64,000 nt of DNA, from NCBI RefSeq assembly GCF_017848315.1, contig NZ_JAFKEC010000004.1:124001-188000 (forward strand), given 5' to 3'. A program made the position numbers and the translations under genes. Under the pieces are notes generated by a model. It was not told the origin of the DNA. It ran no database searches and was given only the letters and a program-made list of their open reading frames with translations. Within the stretch, counting starts at the first letter, position 1; each line of letters begins with the position of its first letter. Source of the DNA: Pseudomonas palmensis (GTDB lineage: Bacteria; Pseudomonadota; Gammaproteobacteria; Pseudomonadales; Pseudomonadaceae). Of the stretch, positions 43,494-54,733 are shown piece after piece.

Positions 43494-46430
43494 CTACTCG
43501 GCGTCCAGGTGCAGGGGCGAGATCACCCGGCCATCCGCTTCGGCCTGGCCCAGCGTGGCGTCGATGAAGTACACCCGGTCGTCTTGCAACTGACCCTTGT
43601 CGACCAGGTAGTCCTTGATGCTGCTGGCGCGTGCCTGACCGAGCTGACGCAGCAGCACGGTGCTCTCGGCCCATGACTTGATCACCGCTTCCTGCAGCTT
43701 GGCAGTGCGCTGTGCACGGTCCAGCTGCTCCCACTCGGCCGGTGGCTGCTGCTTGAGACGGGTGCGGTAGATACCCTCGAGCATGGCCGGCTTGTCGCCA
43801 TCGGGCACCTGCAGTTGCGAGGCCTGTGCCGGCACCTTGTCGCCGCGACGCTGAAGGATCTTGTAGTAGGTGCTCTGGTACTCACGATCCAGACGCTGTG
43901 CGGCAATCAGTGGCCCGTCGCTGCTCTGGGCGCTGGTGCCTTCGATTTCCAGGCGCAGGGCAGGGCGTTCCTTGAGTGCTGCCGCCAGCTTGTCCAGCGA
44001 GCCCTGGGCATCGCTGCTCAGCTCGCTTGAGCCGGGGGCGAAGGACACGGTGCCCAGGTCTTCGGAACCGCCACCACTGACCAGCCCGCCGATGAACTTG
44101 AACGGCGCCTGGGCGGCGCGCAGCACCAGGTTGCGCAGGGTCTGCCACACGATCGGCATTACGCTGAACTGCGGGTTGTTGAGGTCGCCCGACACCGGCA
44201 ACTCGATGGAGATCTTGCCCTCGGTGTCCTTGAGCAGCGCGATCGCCAGGCGAATCGGCAGGTTGACGGCGTCGGGGCTGTCGACCTTCTCACCCAGTTG
44301 CAACTGCTCGACCACCACCTTGTTCTCGGCCTTGAGCTGGCCCTTGGTGATCAGGTAATGCAGGTCCAGGTTCAGGCGGCCCTTGCGAATCCGGTAGCCG
44401 GCGAACTTGCCCGAGTACGGCGTCAGGGTCGTCAGCTCGACACGCTTGAAGCTGGTGGCGATGTCCAGGCTGGCCATCGGGTCGAACGGGTTGAGCGCGC
44501 CCTTGATGGTGACGGGCGCATAACGGTCCACCTTGCCCTTGATATCGACCTTGGCCGGGTGTGGCTGGCGGTTGTCGATGGTGCCGATCTGGCCGTTCAG
44601 CTGCTGGATGGCGGTGGCGAAGTTGGGCGTCAGGCTGAAGTCGGCGAAGTTGGCCGAGCCATCGTTGATGTCGATGCCACCGATACGGATACCCAAGGGC
44701 TTTTCATTGCTGGCCGTGCGCTTGCCCTGGGGCTTGGCGGCGCCGTTGGCCGGCTGCGGAATCAGCAGGTCATCCACGCTGGTGGTGCGGTCTTCGTTGA
44801 TCATGAAGCGGGCATAGGGCTGCTGCAGGGTCACCTTGGCAATGCTCAGCGCATCGCCGTGGCGATAGTCCAGGCCGTCCACGTTCAGTTGCTGCCATTT
44901 GACGAAGTCACGGCCCTTGATGGTGTCCAGAGTATGCAACTGATTGACCTGCGCCTTGCCGGTGACGCTGAACGCCAGCGGGGCGGTGTTCTTCAGGTCC
45001 ACGTTCAGGTCGCTGCCGAGCATGCCGCTGCGCAGCTCCAGGCGAATGAACGGGCTGATGTAGGCCTGGGCTACCCGCAGGTCGATGTCCTGTGTGCTGA
45101 CCTTGAGCCGGGCGCTGACCGGTGCCAGGTTGACCTCACCCGATGCCTGCAGCTTGCCCTGGCGGCCGACGCCGCTGTCGAGCTTGAGGGTGAAGGGGCT
45201 CTTGTTGAGGCTGTCGAAGTTCTGCAGGTCGAGGTTGAGCGGTCCGACATCCAGCGCCACCGCTTCTTTCTGCGAGCGATCGGCCAGATGAACCTGGTAG
45301 TTGCGCAGTTGCACGTCGCGCAGCAGCACCTGCCACGGCTTGCCGGGCGCGGCCTTGGCGCTGGCTTCCTGCGGCGCGGGCCCGGCAGTGGCCGGCTCGG
45401 CCTTTTCCTTGGGGGTGGCCTTGGCAGGCTGGCTGGCGAAGAGTTTTTGCCAGTCGAGCTGGCCGTCGGCTTCCAGGGCAGCCCAGGTTTCCAGCTTTTC
45501 ACTGCGGATCTTGCCGACCGTGACCAGCTGTTTGGCCAGGTCGACCGTGGTTTCACTCACGTCCAGTCGGGCCAGGCGGGCCAACGGGCGACCGTCCGGG
45601 GCCTTGATCGCGAAGGGGGCGATGCTGAGCGAGGCGTTGTCCAGCAGCAGCTCGGTTTCCTTCGACAGGTTGAGCTTGTAATGGGTGTCCAGGTTGAGCA
45701 CGCCGTCTTCAAGCACCAGCGGCAGGGCGTCGCGCACGTACGGCCACCACACCTTCATCTTGCCGTCGGTGACCTTGAGGGTGCCTTCGGAGGCGATCGG
45801 TACCAGGCTGATGGTGCCGGCCCAGTCGATGCGCCCGCCCTCTGGCCCGGCGGCCACCAGGGTCATGTCGGCGTTGTCGTCGGGCAGGGTGCTGAGGTTC
45901 TTCAGCTCCAGGTTCATCGAGTCGTAGAGGAATTCGATCGGCTCGCTCGGGCGCAGGTCCTGGAAGTGCAGGTAGCCCTCGCTCAGCTTGATGCTGCCGA
46001 TGCGCAGCGGGAACGGTTCGCTTGCCGGTGTCTCGGCCTTGGGCTCGCTGGGCGGCAGCTTGAACAGCTGGGTCAGGTTCAGGCTGCCGTCCTTGGCGAA
46101 CAGCAGCTCGGTGCGCGGCTTGTCCAGCTCGACGGCTGCCAAGTGCAGGGCACCGGACCACAGGCTGTCGAGCTGCAGGTTGGCGTAGAGGCGTTCGAAG
46201 CCGACCTGCTCCTTGCCGGTCTCGCCGATCTGCAAGCCCCATAGCGTCAGCTCGAGGCTGAACGGATTGAGCTCGATACGCTGGATGTGCGCCGGCACGG
46301 TGGCGTAACTGGCCAACTGCTGATTGGCGATGCGCAAGGCTACGCCAGGCAGGATCAGGAAACCGAGGAGGCTGTACAGGGCCAGGCCGGCCAACAAGGC
46401 GCCGAGGGCGCGTTTCAATCCTTTGGGCAT
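43494..46430 (-). CDS. DUF748/AsmA-like envelope protein
   Basis: A 978-residue protein with an N-terminal membrane anchor (LKRALGALLAGLALYSLLGF) and a long periplasmic body of beta-rich repeats. The body resembles AsmA-type bridge proteins (LGSDLNVDLKN, IGGIDINDGSANFADFSLTP, RIRKGRLNLDLHY). A C-terminal OmpA-like segment begins FAPGSSELSSDAQ. AsmA-family proteins are implicated in phospholipid transport between membranes; that role is inferred. The start at 46430 (MPKGLKR) is preferred because the frame back to 46646 adds a charged, low-complexity extension before the anchor and overlaps the neighbouring gene. Confidence 0.88.
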   Translation of the reverse strand: MPKGLKRALGALLAGLALYSLLGFLILPGVALRIANQQLASYATVPAHIQRIELNPFSLELTLWGLQIGETGKEQVGFERLYANLQLDSLWSGALHLAAVELDKPRTELLFAKDGSLNLTQLFKLPPSEPKAETPASEPFPLRIGSIKLSEGYLHFQDLRPSEPIEFLYDSMNLELKNLSTLPDDNADMTLVAAGPEGGRIDWAGTISLVPIASEGTLKVTDGKMKVWWPYVRDALPLVLEDGVLNLDTHYKLNLSKETELLLDNASLSIAPFAIKAPDGRPLARLARLDVSETTVDLAKQLVTVGKIRSEKLETWAALEADGQLDWQKLFASQPAKATPKEKAEPATAGPAPQEASAKAAPGKPWQVLLRDVQLRNYQVHLADRSQKEAVALDVGPLNLDLQNFDSLNKSPFTLKLDSGVGRQGKLQASGEVNLAPVSARLKVSTQDIDLRVAQAYISPFIRLELRSGMLGSDLNVDLKNTAPLAFSVTGKAQVNQLHTLDTIKGRDFVKWQQLNVDGLDYRHGDALSIAKVTLQQPYARFMINEDRTTSVDDLLIPQPANGAAKPQGKRTASNEKPLGIRIGGIDINDGSANFADFSLTPNFATAIQQLNGQIGTIDNRQPHPAKVDIKGKVDRYAPVTIKGALNPFDPMASLDIATSFKRVELTTLTPYSGKFAGYRIRKGRLNLDLHYLITKGQLKAENKVVVEQLQLGEKVDSPDAVNLPIRLAIALLKDTEGKISIELPVSGDLNNPQFSVMPIVWQTLRNLVLRAAQAPFKFIGGLVSGGGSEDLGTVSFAPGSSELSSDAQGSLDKLAAALKERPALRLEIEGTSAQSSDGPLIAAQRLDREYQSTYYKILQRRGDKVPAQASQLQVPDGDKPAMLEGIYRTRLKQQPPAEWEQLDRAQRTAKLQEAVIKSWAESTVLLRQLGQARASSIKDYLVDKGQLQDDRVYFIDATLGQAEADGRVISPLHLDAE

Positions 46431-46531
46431 GTGCGGCGTCGTCTGTCTAGAGCGGGAGTGCTTGGAGTATGGCACGTTAATTCGGTTCCGAAGGTAGTCC
46501 GAAATACCGGACCACCTGCGGTGTTTTCCAC

Positions 46532-47548
46532 TTACAGCTGCAGGATCAAGCACTTCAGGGGCGGCTGTCCGTCCAGTGACGGGAAGTCGTCTGCCGGCTT
46601 GAGCACCTGCCATTCCCGCACCGGGCGGCCGATCTTCTGTGCGCAACGCAGTACTTGCTCGCGCCAGTCGTCGAGGCCGACCTTGGCCAGGTTGTTGCAG
46701 CAGATCAGCACGCCGCCTTCGGCCGTGCTCAGCAGGGCGGGCTTGAGCAGGCTCTGGTAATCACGCAGCAGGTCGACGGTGCCGAACGCGCTCTTGGCCC
46801 AGGCAGGCGGGTCGAGCAGTACCAGGTCGAACTCGCGCGGCTCCAGGCGCGGGTAGGCCGGCAGCTTGTGCCCGCGACGCTGGCTGACCGGCAGGCCTGC
46901 CAACTGGCGAATGGCCGGGAAGTAGTCGGACTGGATGAACTCCATGGGCGCCAGTTGCGGGTTGAGTGCGCCGTTCTCGCGGCCAACGGCCAGGTTGCCT
47001 TCGGCGAAATCCAGGTTGCACACCGCGCTGGCACCACCGGCCGCAGCGCTCAGGCCTACCCCGCAGGTATAGGCGAACAGGTTGAGCACGCGTTTGCCGG
47101 CACTGTGTTGCTTGACCCAGCCACGGGCATTGCGCAGGTCCAGAAACAACAGCGGGTCCTGACCGGCATGGCGACCGCGCGCGCGGTAGTTCAGGCCCCA
47201 CTCGTGACCGACCAGGTCGGCCAGCGCGGCCTCGCTGGGCTGGTAGACCGGGTCGCGCCGGTCGATGCGGCTGTTGCCCTGGGAGCGGTCGTTGTACACC
47301 AGCAGCAGTGGCAGGCCCAGTTCGCGCTCGATGTGCCCATGCAGGTCCAGCAGGGCATCGCGCTCGAGGGTGTGGTGAAAGCTCTGTACCAGCAACTGCG
47401 GGCCATAGCGGTCGACGGTCAGTCCGCCCGCGCCTTCCTGGCTGCCGTGGAACAGCCGGTAACAGTCGGTGCCCTGGGCGTGCAGCTCACTTAGAAGCTG
47501 CTGGCGGGCGTCGAGGGCGGCGCGCAGCGCCTGATTCAAGGAGGACAT
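46532..47548 (-). CDS. Class I SAM-dependent rRNA methyltransferase (RlmI/RlmK-like)
   Basis: Likely 23S rRNA cytosine or guanine methyltransferase. The 338-residue product has an N-terminal non-PUA region (DRYGPQLLVQSFHHT), the SAM-binding motif VLNLFAYTCGVGLSAAAGG, the acidic loop CNLDFAEGNL, and catalytic motif FDLVLLDPPAWAKS. The DPPAW motif is usual for the RlmI/RlmK group. Full RlmI has an N-terminal PUA domain not seen here, so the exact target base is not assigned. No convincing terminator separates it from the genes on either side. Confidence 0.83.
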   Translation of the reverse strand: MSSLNQALRAALDARQQLLSELHAQGTDCYRLFHGSQEGAGGLTVDRYGPQLLVQSFHHTLERDALLDLHGHIERELGLPLLLVYNDRSQGNSRIDRRDPVYQPSEAALADLVGHEWGLNYRARGRHAGQDPLLFLDLRNARGWVKQHSAGKRVLNLFAYTCGVGLSAAAGGASAVCNLDFAEGNLAVGRENGALNPQLAPMEFIQSDYFPAIRQLAGLPVSQRRGHKLPAYPRLEPREFDLVLLDPPAWAKSAFGTVDLLRDYQSLLKPALLSTAEGGVLICCNNLAKVGLDDWREQVLRCAQKIGRPVREWQVLKPADDFPSLDGQPPLKCLILQL

Positions 47549-47607
47549 GCACGTAGCCTTGGTTTGCGGGCGTGCAGTTTAACAGCAGGCGGGTGCCTTG
47601 CACCTGT

Positions 47608-48477
47608 TCAGGCGCAGCCCACTCGCCGCCTGGCCCGGTGCAGCGAACTGTCGCGCATGGCCCAGCGCAGCACCGGCGCCGTGCTGTCGATGCCCAGGCC
47701 TACCAGCCGCCGCTTGAGCGGGTGCGGCGTGCGCTCGAGCAGTTCGCCGGCCCAATCGGGCAGCAGGTTGATCCCAGCCTGCATCATCAGGTTGGCCACC
47801 GGTTTGGCCAGGCGGCTCGGCGCCGGGGCCTCCAGCAACACACGCACCACTTCGCGGCTGCGCTCGTCGCATACCAGTTGCGGGCGCATGGCTTGCAGGT
47901 AGTGCGCCACCGCCTGGCGCGAACGCGGCACGTTGCGAGCCCCCAGGCGTTCGGCCACCAGGGCGATCTCGGCGTAGTAGGCGTCCTGGTCGGCCAGCGA
48001 GAGGTGCGGGTTGCGGTAGCGCAGGTGCGCGGCCATGAAGCTGCTGACTTCGGCCACGTGCACCCAGGTCAGCAGGTCCGGGTCACTGGCGGCATACGGG
48101 CGGCCATCGGCCGCGGTCCCCACCACCTGCAGGTGAATGGTGCGTACCTTGTCGATCAGCCATTCGGCGTCGCGGGTGGAGCCGAAGGTGGTGCCGGAGA
48201 TGAACTGGCTGGTGCGGCGCAGGCGGCCGATGATGTCCTGGCGAAAGCTGGAATGGTCCCACACCCCGGCCAGGGCCAGCGGGTGCAGCACCTGCAGCAG
48301 CAAGGCGCTGATACCGCCGATGAGCATGCTGGGGAAATCCCCGTGCACCTGCCAGCTGATGCTGCGCGGACCGAACAGCCCGGGGTCGCCCTTGGGCTGT
48401 TCGAGGTCGAGTTGGCCCAGGGCCAGGCCCGTAAGGCTCAGCAACTGTGTTTCGATACGGCGGCGTAGCGCTTCCAT
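47608..48477 (-). CDS. Oxygenase MpaB family protein (DUF2236)
   Basis: The 289-residue product belongs to the DUF2236/MpaB-like family, related to latex-clearing (rubber) oxygenases that use haem. Seen marks are WQVHGDFPSMLIGGISALLLQVLHPLALAGVWDHS, GRLRRTSQFISGTTFGS, DLLTWVHVAEVSSF and LGARNVPRSRQAVAHYL. His residues in QVLHP and TWVHV would be candidate haem or active-site ligands. Physiological substrate unknown. The position upstream of the methyltransferase and downstream of acs suggests no pathway link. Confidence 0.78.
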   Translation of the reverse strand: MEALRRRIETQLLSLTGLALGQLDLEQPKGDPGLFGPRSISWQVHGDFPSMLIGGISALLLQVLHPLALAGVWDHSSFRQDIIGRLRRTSQFISGTTFGSTRDAEWLIDKVRTIHLQVVGTAADGRPYAASDPDLLTWVHVAEVSSFMAAHLRYRNPHLSLADQDAYYAEIALVAERLGARNVPRSRQAVAHYLQAMRPQLVCDERSREVVRVLLEAPAPSRLAKPVANLMMQAGINLLPDWAGELLERTPHPLKRRLVGLGIDSTAPVLRWAMRDSSLHRARRRVGCA

Positions 48478-48510
48478 GGATACCTTGAGGCACCGTCGCC
48501 GCGGTGCCGT

Positions 48511-50445
<1,935 letters not shown>

Positions 50446-50479
50446 TGGGGGGCCCTTTCCTGTTGGATAGGTGTCGCTC

Positions 50480-50549
50480 CCATCGCGGGCCAAGCCCGCT
50501 CCCACGCGGTGTGCATCGTACCTGTGGGAGCGGGCTTGGCCCGCGATGG
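50480..50549. repeat. Inverted REP pair
   Basis: CCATCGCGGGCCAAGCCCGC (50480-50499) and its near-perfect inverse GCGGGCTTGGCCCGCGATGG (50530-50549) flank about 30 bases. This is the typical P. putida REP core, distinct from the GCCGGC elements elsewhere in the window. It lies between pgi and acs. Confidence 0.85.
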
Positions 50550-50577
50550 GGATAACAACATCCCGACAGTGTAGCCC

Positions 50578-52242
50578 TTAGCCCCGGTGACGCCCGCGGA
50601 AGTAGTTGATCAGGCCCTGGGTCGAGGCATCTTCGGCCGGCTCTTCGATACCGCCGGTCAGGCGCTGGTACACGCCCTTGCCCAGTTCCTTGCCAAGCTC
50701 CACTCCCCACTGGTCGAAGGCATTGATGCCCCACACCACGCTCTGCACGAACACCTTGTGCTCGTACATCGCCACCAGCGCGCCCAGGCGCCGCGGGCTG
50801 ATGCGCTCGACCACCAGGGTGTTGCTCGGACGGTTGCCCGGGATCACCTTGTGCGGCGCCAGGCGCTGTACCTCGGCTTCGGCCATGCCCTTGTCGCGCA
50901 GCTCGGCCTCGGCCTCGGCGCGGGTCTTGCCGAGCATCAACGCCTGGCTCTGGGACAGGCAGTTGGCGTACAGCCACTGGTGGTGGTCGGCCACCGGGTT
51001 GAAGCTCACCACCGGCACGATGAAGTCGGCCGGGATCAGCTGGGTGCCCTGGTGCAGCAACTGGTGATAGGCATGCTGGCCGTTGCAGCCCACGCCGCCC
51101 CAGATCACCGGCCCGGTGTCGTGGTCGACCGGAGTGCCGTCCTGGCGCACGCTCTTGCCGTTGGACTCCATGTCCAGTTGCTGCAGGTGCTTGGTGATGT
51201 TGCGCAGGTAATGGTCGTACGGCAGGATCGCGTGGCTCTGGGCGCCCCAGAAGTTGCCATACCACACGCCCAGCAAGGCCAGCAGCACCGGCATGTTCTG
51301 CTCGAACGGTGCGGTCTGGAAGTGCTGGTCCATGGTGTAGGCACCCGACAGCAGCTCCTTGAAGTTGGCGGTGCCGATGGCCAGGGCGATCGGCAGGCCG
51401 ATGGCCGACCACAGCGAATAGCGTCCGCCTACCCAGTCCCACATCGGGAAGATGTTCTCTTCACGGATACCGAAGGCCACCGCAGCGGCCTTGTTGCTCG
51501 ATACGGCGATGAAGTGCTTGTACAGCTCGGCTTCCGAACCACCCTGGGCCAGGTACCAGACCCGAGCCGCCTGGGCGTTCTTCAGGGTTTCCAGGGTATT
51601 GAAGGATTTGGACGACACGATGAACAGCGTGGTCTCGGCACGCAGCTTGGCCGACAGCTCGTGGAATTCGCTGCCGTCGATATTGGCCAGGTAGTGGCAG
51701 CGCACGCCGCGCTGGGCGTAGGGCAGCAGGGCCTCGGAGACCAGCTCCGGGCCGAGGAACGAGCCGCCGATGCCGATGTTGACCACGTCGGTGATCGGCT
51801 TTTCGCTGTAGCCGCGCCACAGGCCGTCGTGGATGCGCCCCACCAGCTCGGTGACCTGATTCAGCACCTTGTGCACGTCGGGCATGATGTTCACGCCATT
51901 GACGCTCAGTTTGTCGCCCACCGGGCGCCGCAGCGCGGTATGCAGGGCCGGGCGGCCTTCGGAGGCGTTGACGATTTCGCCGGCGAACAGCGACTTGATC
52001 GCGTCCTGCAGGCCCACTTCGTTGGCCAGCCCCACCAGCAGGTCGCGGGTCTGGCGGTCGATGAGGTTCTTCGAATAGTCCAGAAACAGCCCGCAGCTGC
52101 TCAGGCTGAACTGCTCGAAGCGCTGCGGGTTGGCGTTGAACGCTTCGCGCATGCTGAAGCCCTGCATGGCGCTGCGGTGTTGCTGGAGCGCCTGCCAGGC
52201 GGGCAGCGTAGTGACATCGTGGGGGGTGCGGTAGTACGCCAT
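50578..52242 (-). CDS. pgi: Glucose-6-phosphate isomerase
   Basis: Interconverts glucose-6-phosphate and fructose-6-phosphate. The 554-residue product has the signatures [19 protein letters not shown] and the C-terminal [12 protein letters not shown], plus active-site [13 protein letters not shown] and [18 protein letters not shown]. The start at 52242 (MAYYRTPHD) follows AAGGAAACC; an upstream in-frame ATG at 52281 adds 13 residues without support. Confidence 0.97.
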   Translation of the reverse strand: MAYYRTPHDVTTLPAWQALQQHRSAMQGFSMREAFNANPQRFEQFSLSSCGLFLDYSKNLIDRQTRDLLVGLANEVGLQDAIKSLFAGEIVNASEGRPALHTALRRPVGDKLSVNGVNIMPDVHKVLNQVTELVGRIHDGLWRGYSEKPITDVVNIGIGGSFLGPELVSEALLPYAQRGVRCHYLANIDGSEFHELSAKLRAETTLFIVSSKSFNTLETLKNAQAARVWYLAQGGSEAELYKHFIAVSSNKAAAVAFGIREENIFPMWDWVGGRYSLWSAIGLPIALAIGTANFKELLSGAYTMDQHFQTAPFEQNMPVLLALLGVWYGNFWGAQSHAILPYDHYLRNITKHLQQLDMESNGKSVRQDGTPVDHDTGPVIWGGVGCNGQHAYHQLLHQGTQLIPADFIVPVVSFNPVADHHQWLYANCLSQSQALMLGKTRAEAEAELRDKGMAEAEVQRLAPHKVIPGNRPSNTLVVERISPRRLGALVAMYEHKVFVQSVVWGINAFDQWGVELGKELGKGVYQRLTGGIEEPAEDASTQGLINYFRGRHRG

Positions 52243-52345
52243 CGCTGCAGGTTTCCTTGGTACGTGAACTGCCTTTGACACTGGAAAGACGGGCCCGTTT
52301 CCAGTGTGGCAGGTTAATTGCCCGGCAGCCCGGCCGGGTGCGTTA

Positions 52346-53203
52346 TCACTGTTCGTCGAGGTTCAGGTGCAGGTTGTCGATCAGGCGCGTGGCGCCCAGT
52401 ACCGCTGCCACCAGAATCACCAGGTCGCGGTCGTTCGCCCCTGCCGGGCGCAGGTTCAGCGCCTGACGGATTTCCAGGTAGTCGGGCTTGAAGCCGGCCT
52501 CCACCAGTTGTTGCCGACCTTCGGCGATCAGCACCTCGAAGTCACGGCGGCCCTGGCCGATTGCCTGGGCGATCCGGCTCAGGGTGCGGTAGATCGTGGG
52601 CGCAGTGGCACGTTGTGCGTCGGTCAGGTAACCGTTGCGCGACGACAGGGCCAGGCCGTCCTCGGCGCGCACGGTCGGCTCGCCGATGATCTGGATGGGC
52701 AGGTTGAGGTCGCGCACCAGCGCGCGGATCACCGCCAGTTGCTGGAAGTCCTTCTGGCCGAACACGGCCAGGTCGGGCTGGACCATGTTGAACAGCTTGC
52801 TGACCACCGTGGCAACACCCTCGAAGTGCCCGGGACGGCTGGCGCCACACAGCCCTTCGGACAGGTGCGGCACGCTGACCAGGGTCTGGGCCGCCATGCC
52901 GTCGGGGTACATTTCTTCGACGTTGGGGGTGAACAGCAGGTGGCAGCCGGCCTGCAGGAGTTTTTCCTGGTCGGCGGCGAGGGTGCGCGGGTACTTGTCG
53001 AGGTCTTCGTTGGCGCCGAACTGCAGCGGGTTGACGAAGATGCTCGCCACCACGAAATCGGCCCGCTGCGCGGCCTTGGTCACCAGCGCGGCATGCCCGC
53101 TGTGCAGGTTGCCCATGGTGGGCACGAAGCCGATGCGCTTGCCCTCGCTGCGTGCGCGGGCGACCGCAGCGCGCAGTTCAAGGATGGTCTTGACGGTATT
53201 CAT
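52346..53203 (-). CDS. panC: Pantothenate synthetase
   Basis: Joins pantoate and beta-alanine to pantothenate. The 285-residue Rossmann-fold protein has the nucleotide-binding [44 protein letters not shown] and [13 protein letters not shown] motifs. It starts at 53203 with a 4-base ATGA overlap with panB. panD, which follows panC in P. aeruginosa, is absent from this cluster. Confidence 0.97.
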   Translation of the reverse strand: MNTVKTILELRAAVARARSEGKRIGFVPTMGNLHSGHAALVTKAAQRADFVVASIFVNPLQFGANEDLDKYPRTLAADQEKLLQAGCHLLFTPNVEEMYPDGMAAQTLVSVPHLSEGLCGASRPGHFEGVATVVSKLFNMVQPDLAVFGQKDFQQLAVIRALVRDLNLPIQIIGEPTVRAEDGLALSSRNGYLTDAQRATAPTIYRTLSRIAQAIGQGRRDFEVLIAEGRQQLVEAGFKPDYLEIRQALNLRPAGANDRDLVILVAAVLGATRLIDNLHLNLDEQ

Positions 53204-54000
53204 GCGCTGAACCCATGTTCGGTGCCGGGGAAGGTCACGCCCTTGACGGCTTGCACGTAGGCACCGAAAGCACCGGCAATGTCGGGCTGGCCGAGCATGA
53301 AGTTCTTCACGAACTTGGGCACGCGGCCGCTGAGCGACAGGCCGAGCATGTCGTGCATCACCAGTACCTGGCCATCGGTGGCGCTGCCGGCACCGATGCC
53401 GATGACCGGAATGGTCACGGCCTGGGTGATTTCCGCCGCCAGCTCGCTGGGCACACATTCGAGCAGCAGCATGGCTGCGCCGGCCTGCTCCAGGGCGATG
53501 GCGTCGGCGCGCATCTGCCGTGCCTGGTTCTCCTGGCGGCCCTGGACCTTGTAGCCGCCCAGGATGTTCACGGTCTGCGGCGTGAGGCCCATGTGCGCAC
53601 ACACCGGCACGCCGCGTTCGGCCAGCAGGCGAATGGTCTCGGCCAGCCAGGCGGCGCCCTCGACCTTGACCATGTGCGCGCCGGCCTGCATCAGTGCGCC
53701 GGCATTGGCGAAGGCCTGCTCGGTGGTGGCGCAGGCCATGAAGGGCAGGTCGGCCAGAATCAGCGCACCCTGGTTGCCGCGCTTGACGCAGGCGGTGTGG
53801 TAGGCCATTTCGGCGTTGGTCACCGGCAAGGTGCTGTCATGGCCCTGCAGGACCATGCCCAGGGAGTCACCCACCAGCAATATTTCCACGCCGGCCTGAC
53901 TCGCCACCTTGGCAAAGGTCGCGTCATAGCAGGTCAGCATGGTTATTTTCTCGCCCTTGGCCTTGAGGCCTTGCAGGGTGGTCAGGGTTACTTCTGGCAT
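53200..54000 (-). CDS. panB: 3-methyl-2-oxobutanoate hydroxymethyltransferase
   Basis: First step of pantothenate synthesis, transferring hydroxymethyl to ketoisovalerate. The 266-residue TIM-barrel protein shows [49 protein letters not shown] and [21 protein letters not shown]. First gene of panBC, with a 250-base upstream region that holds repeats but no ORF. Confidence 0.97.
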   Translation of the reverse strand: MPEVTLTTLQGLKAKGEKITMLTCYDATFAKVASQAGVEILLVGDSLGMVLQGHDSTLPVTNAEMAYHTACVKRGNQGALILADLPFMACATTEQAFANAGALMQAGAHMVKVEGAAWLAETIRLLAERGVPVCAHMGLTPQTVNILGGYKVQGRQENQARQMRADAIALEQAGAAMLLLECVPSELAAEITQAVTIPVIGIGAGSATDGQVLVMHDMLGLSLSGRVPKFVKNFMLGQPDIAGAFGAYVQAVKGVTFPGTEHGFSA

Positions 54001-54061
54001 GAAAGGAATCCTCGTTCAGGCGCTGTGAAAAACGACTGCGTACAACGCGTGTATTCATCTA

Positions 54062-54112
54062 CTGGAACAGCACATCATCGATTGTGGTGTTTGGAGTACA
54101 ACCCTGTTCCAG
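54062..54112. repeat. Inverted repeat upstream of panB
   Basis: CTGGAACAG (54062-54070) and CTGTTCCAG (54104-54112) form a perfect 9-base inverted repeat separated by 33 bases, 62 to 112 bases upstream of the panB start. It could be a regulator site or an mRNA leader stem. No family assignment. Confidence 0.5.
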
Positions 54113-54191
54113 GCCTATATACGCCTTATGCGGCGCCGGGGCGCTGCGGGACGCCTATAGTCGTGAGCACGAAGACTGAAGTCAATTACCC

Positions 54192-54254
54192 TGTTACCGC
54201 ATTGTTACGAAGGCGCTGTTACGGGCGTTACCGCGTGGGGGAGCGCCCGGTTAC
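54192..54254. repeat. GTTAC direct repeats before panB
   Basis: TGTTAC occurs at 54192-54197, 54203-54208 and 54218-54223, CGTTAC at 54226-54231, and GGTTAC at 54249-54254 at the folK stop. The first two start 11 bases apart. TGTTAC is the half-site of CbrB, but all copies are direct, not inverted at N14, so a CbrB site is not supported. Confidence 0.4.
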
Positions 54255-54727
54255 AGGCGCTCGAGGCCAACGAACGGGCATTCTGCCAGCAATCGCGCGA
54301 GGGGGCGCTGGTCGGGCAGGCAGAAGTTGCCGGGCACCAGCTCTGCCAGGGGGTACAGCACGAACGGGCGTGCGTGCATGTGGTAGTGGGGAACCTTCAG
54401 GCGCGGCTCGTCGATCACCTGATCGGCATACAGCAGGATATCCAGGTCCAGGGTGCGAGGCCCCCAGCGTTCCTTGCGTTCGCGGCCCTGGTCGGCCTCG
54501 ATGGCCTGCAGGGCATCGAGCAGCGCCAGCGGCGCCAGCGAGGTATCGAGCGCCGCAACCGCGTTGGTGTAGCGCGGCTGGCCAGGCGACAGCGAGTCGC
54601 TGGCGTAGAACGACGACACACCGGCCAGTTGCGAACCCGGCAACCGGCCCAGCGCCTCGAGGGCGCTGCGCAGTTGCTGTTGCGGGTCGGCCAGGTTGCT
54701 GCCCAGGCCGATGTAGGTACGCACCAT
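54251..54727 (-). CDS. folK: 2-amino-4-hydroxy-6-hydroxymethyldihydropteridine diphosphokinase
   Basis: Pyrophosphorylates the pterin used by FolP. The 158-residue product has YIGLGSNLADPQQQL, the RxxxWGPRTLDLDILLY signature (metal-binding Asp pair) and HARPFVLYPLAEL. Separated from pcnB by 6 bases, the conserved pcnB-folK pair. Confidence 0.96.
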   Translation of the reverse strand: MVRTYIGLGSNLADPQQQLRSALEALGRLPGSQLAGVSSFYASDSLSPGQPRYTNAVAALDTSLAPLALLDALQAIEADQGRERKERWGPRTLDLDILLYADQVIDEPRLKVPHYHMHARPFVLYPLAELVPGNFCLPDQRPLARLLAECPFVGLERL

Positions 54728-54733
54728 GCGGCG

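Noticed and set aside
54192-54254. GTTAC repeats as a CbrB activating site for panB
   Set aside because: Copies are direct repeats without any GTAACA partner at N14, and no -24/-12 element follows on the panB strand.
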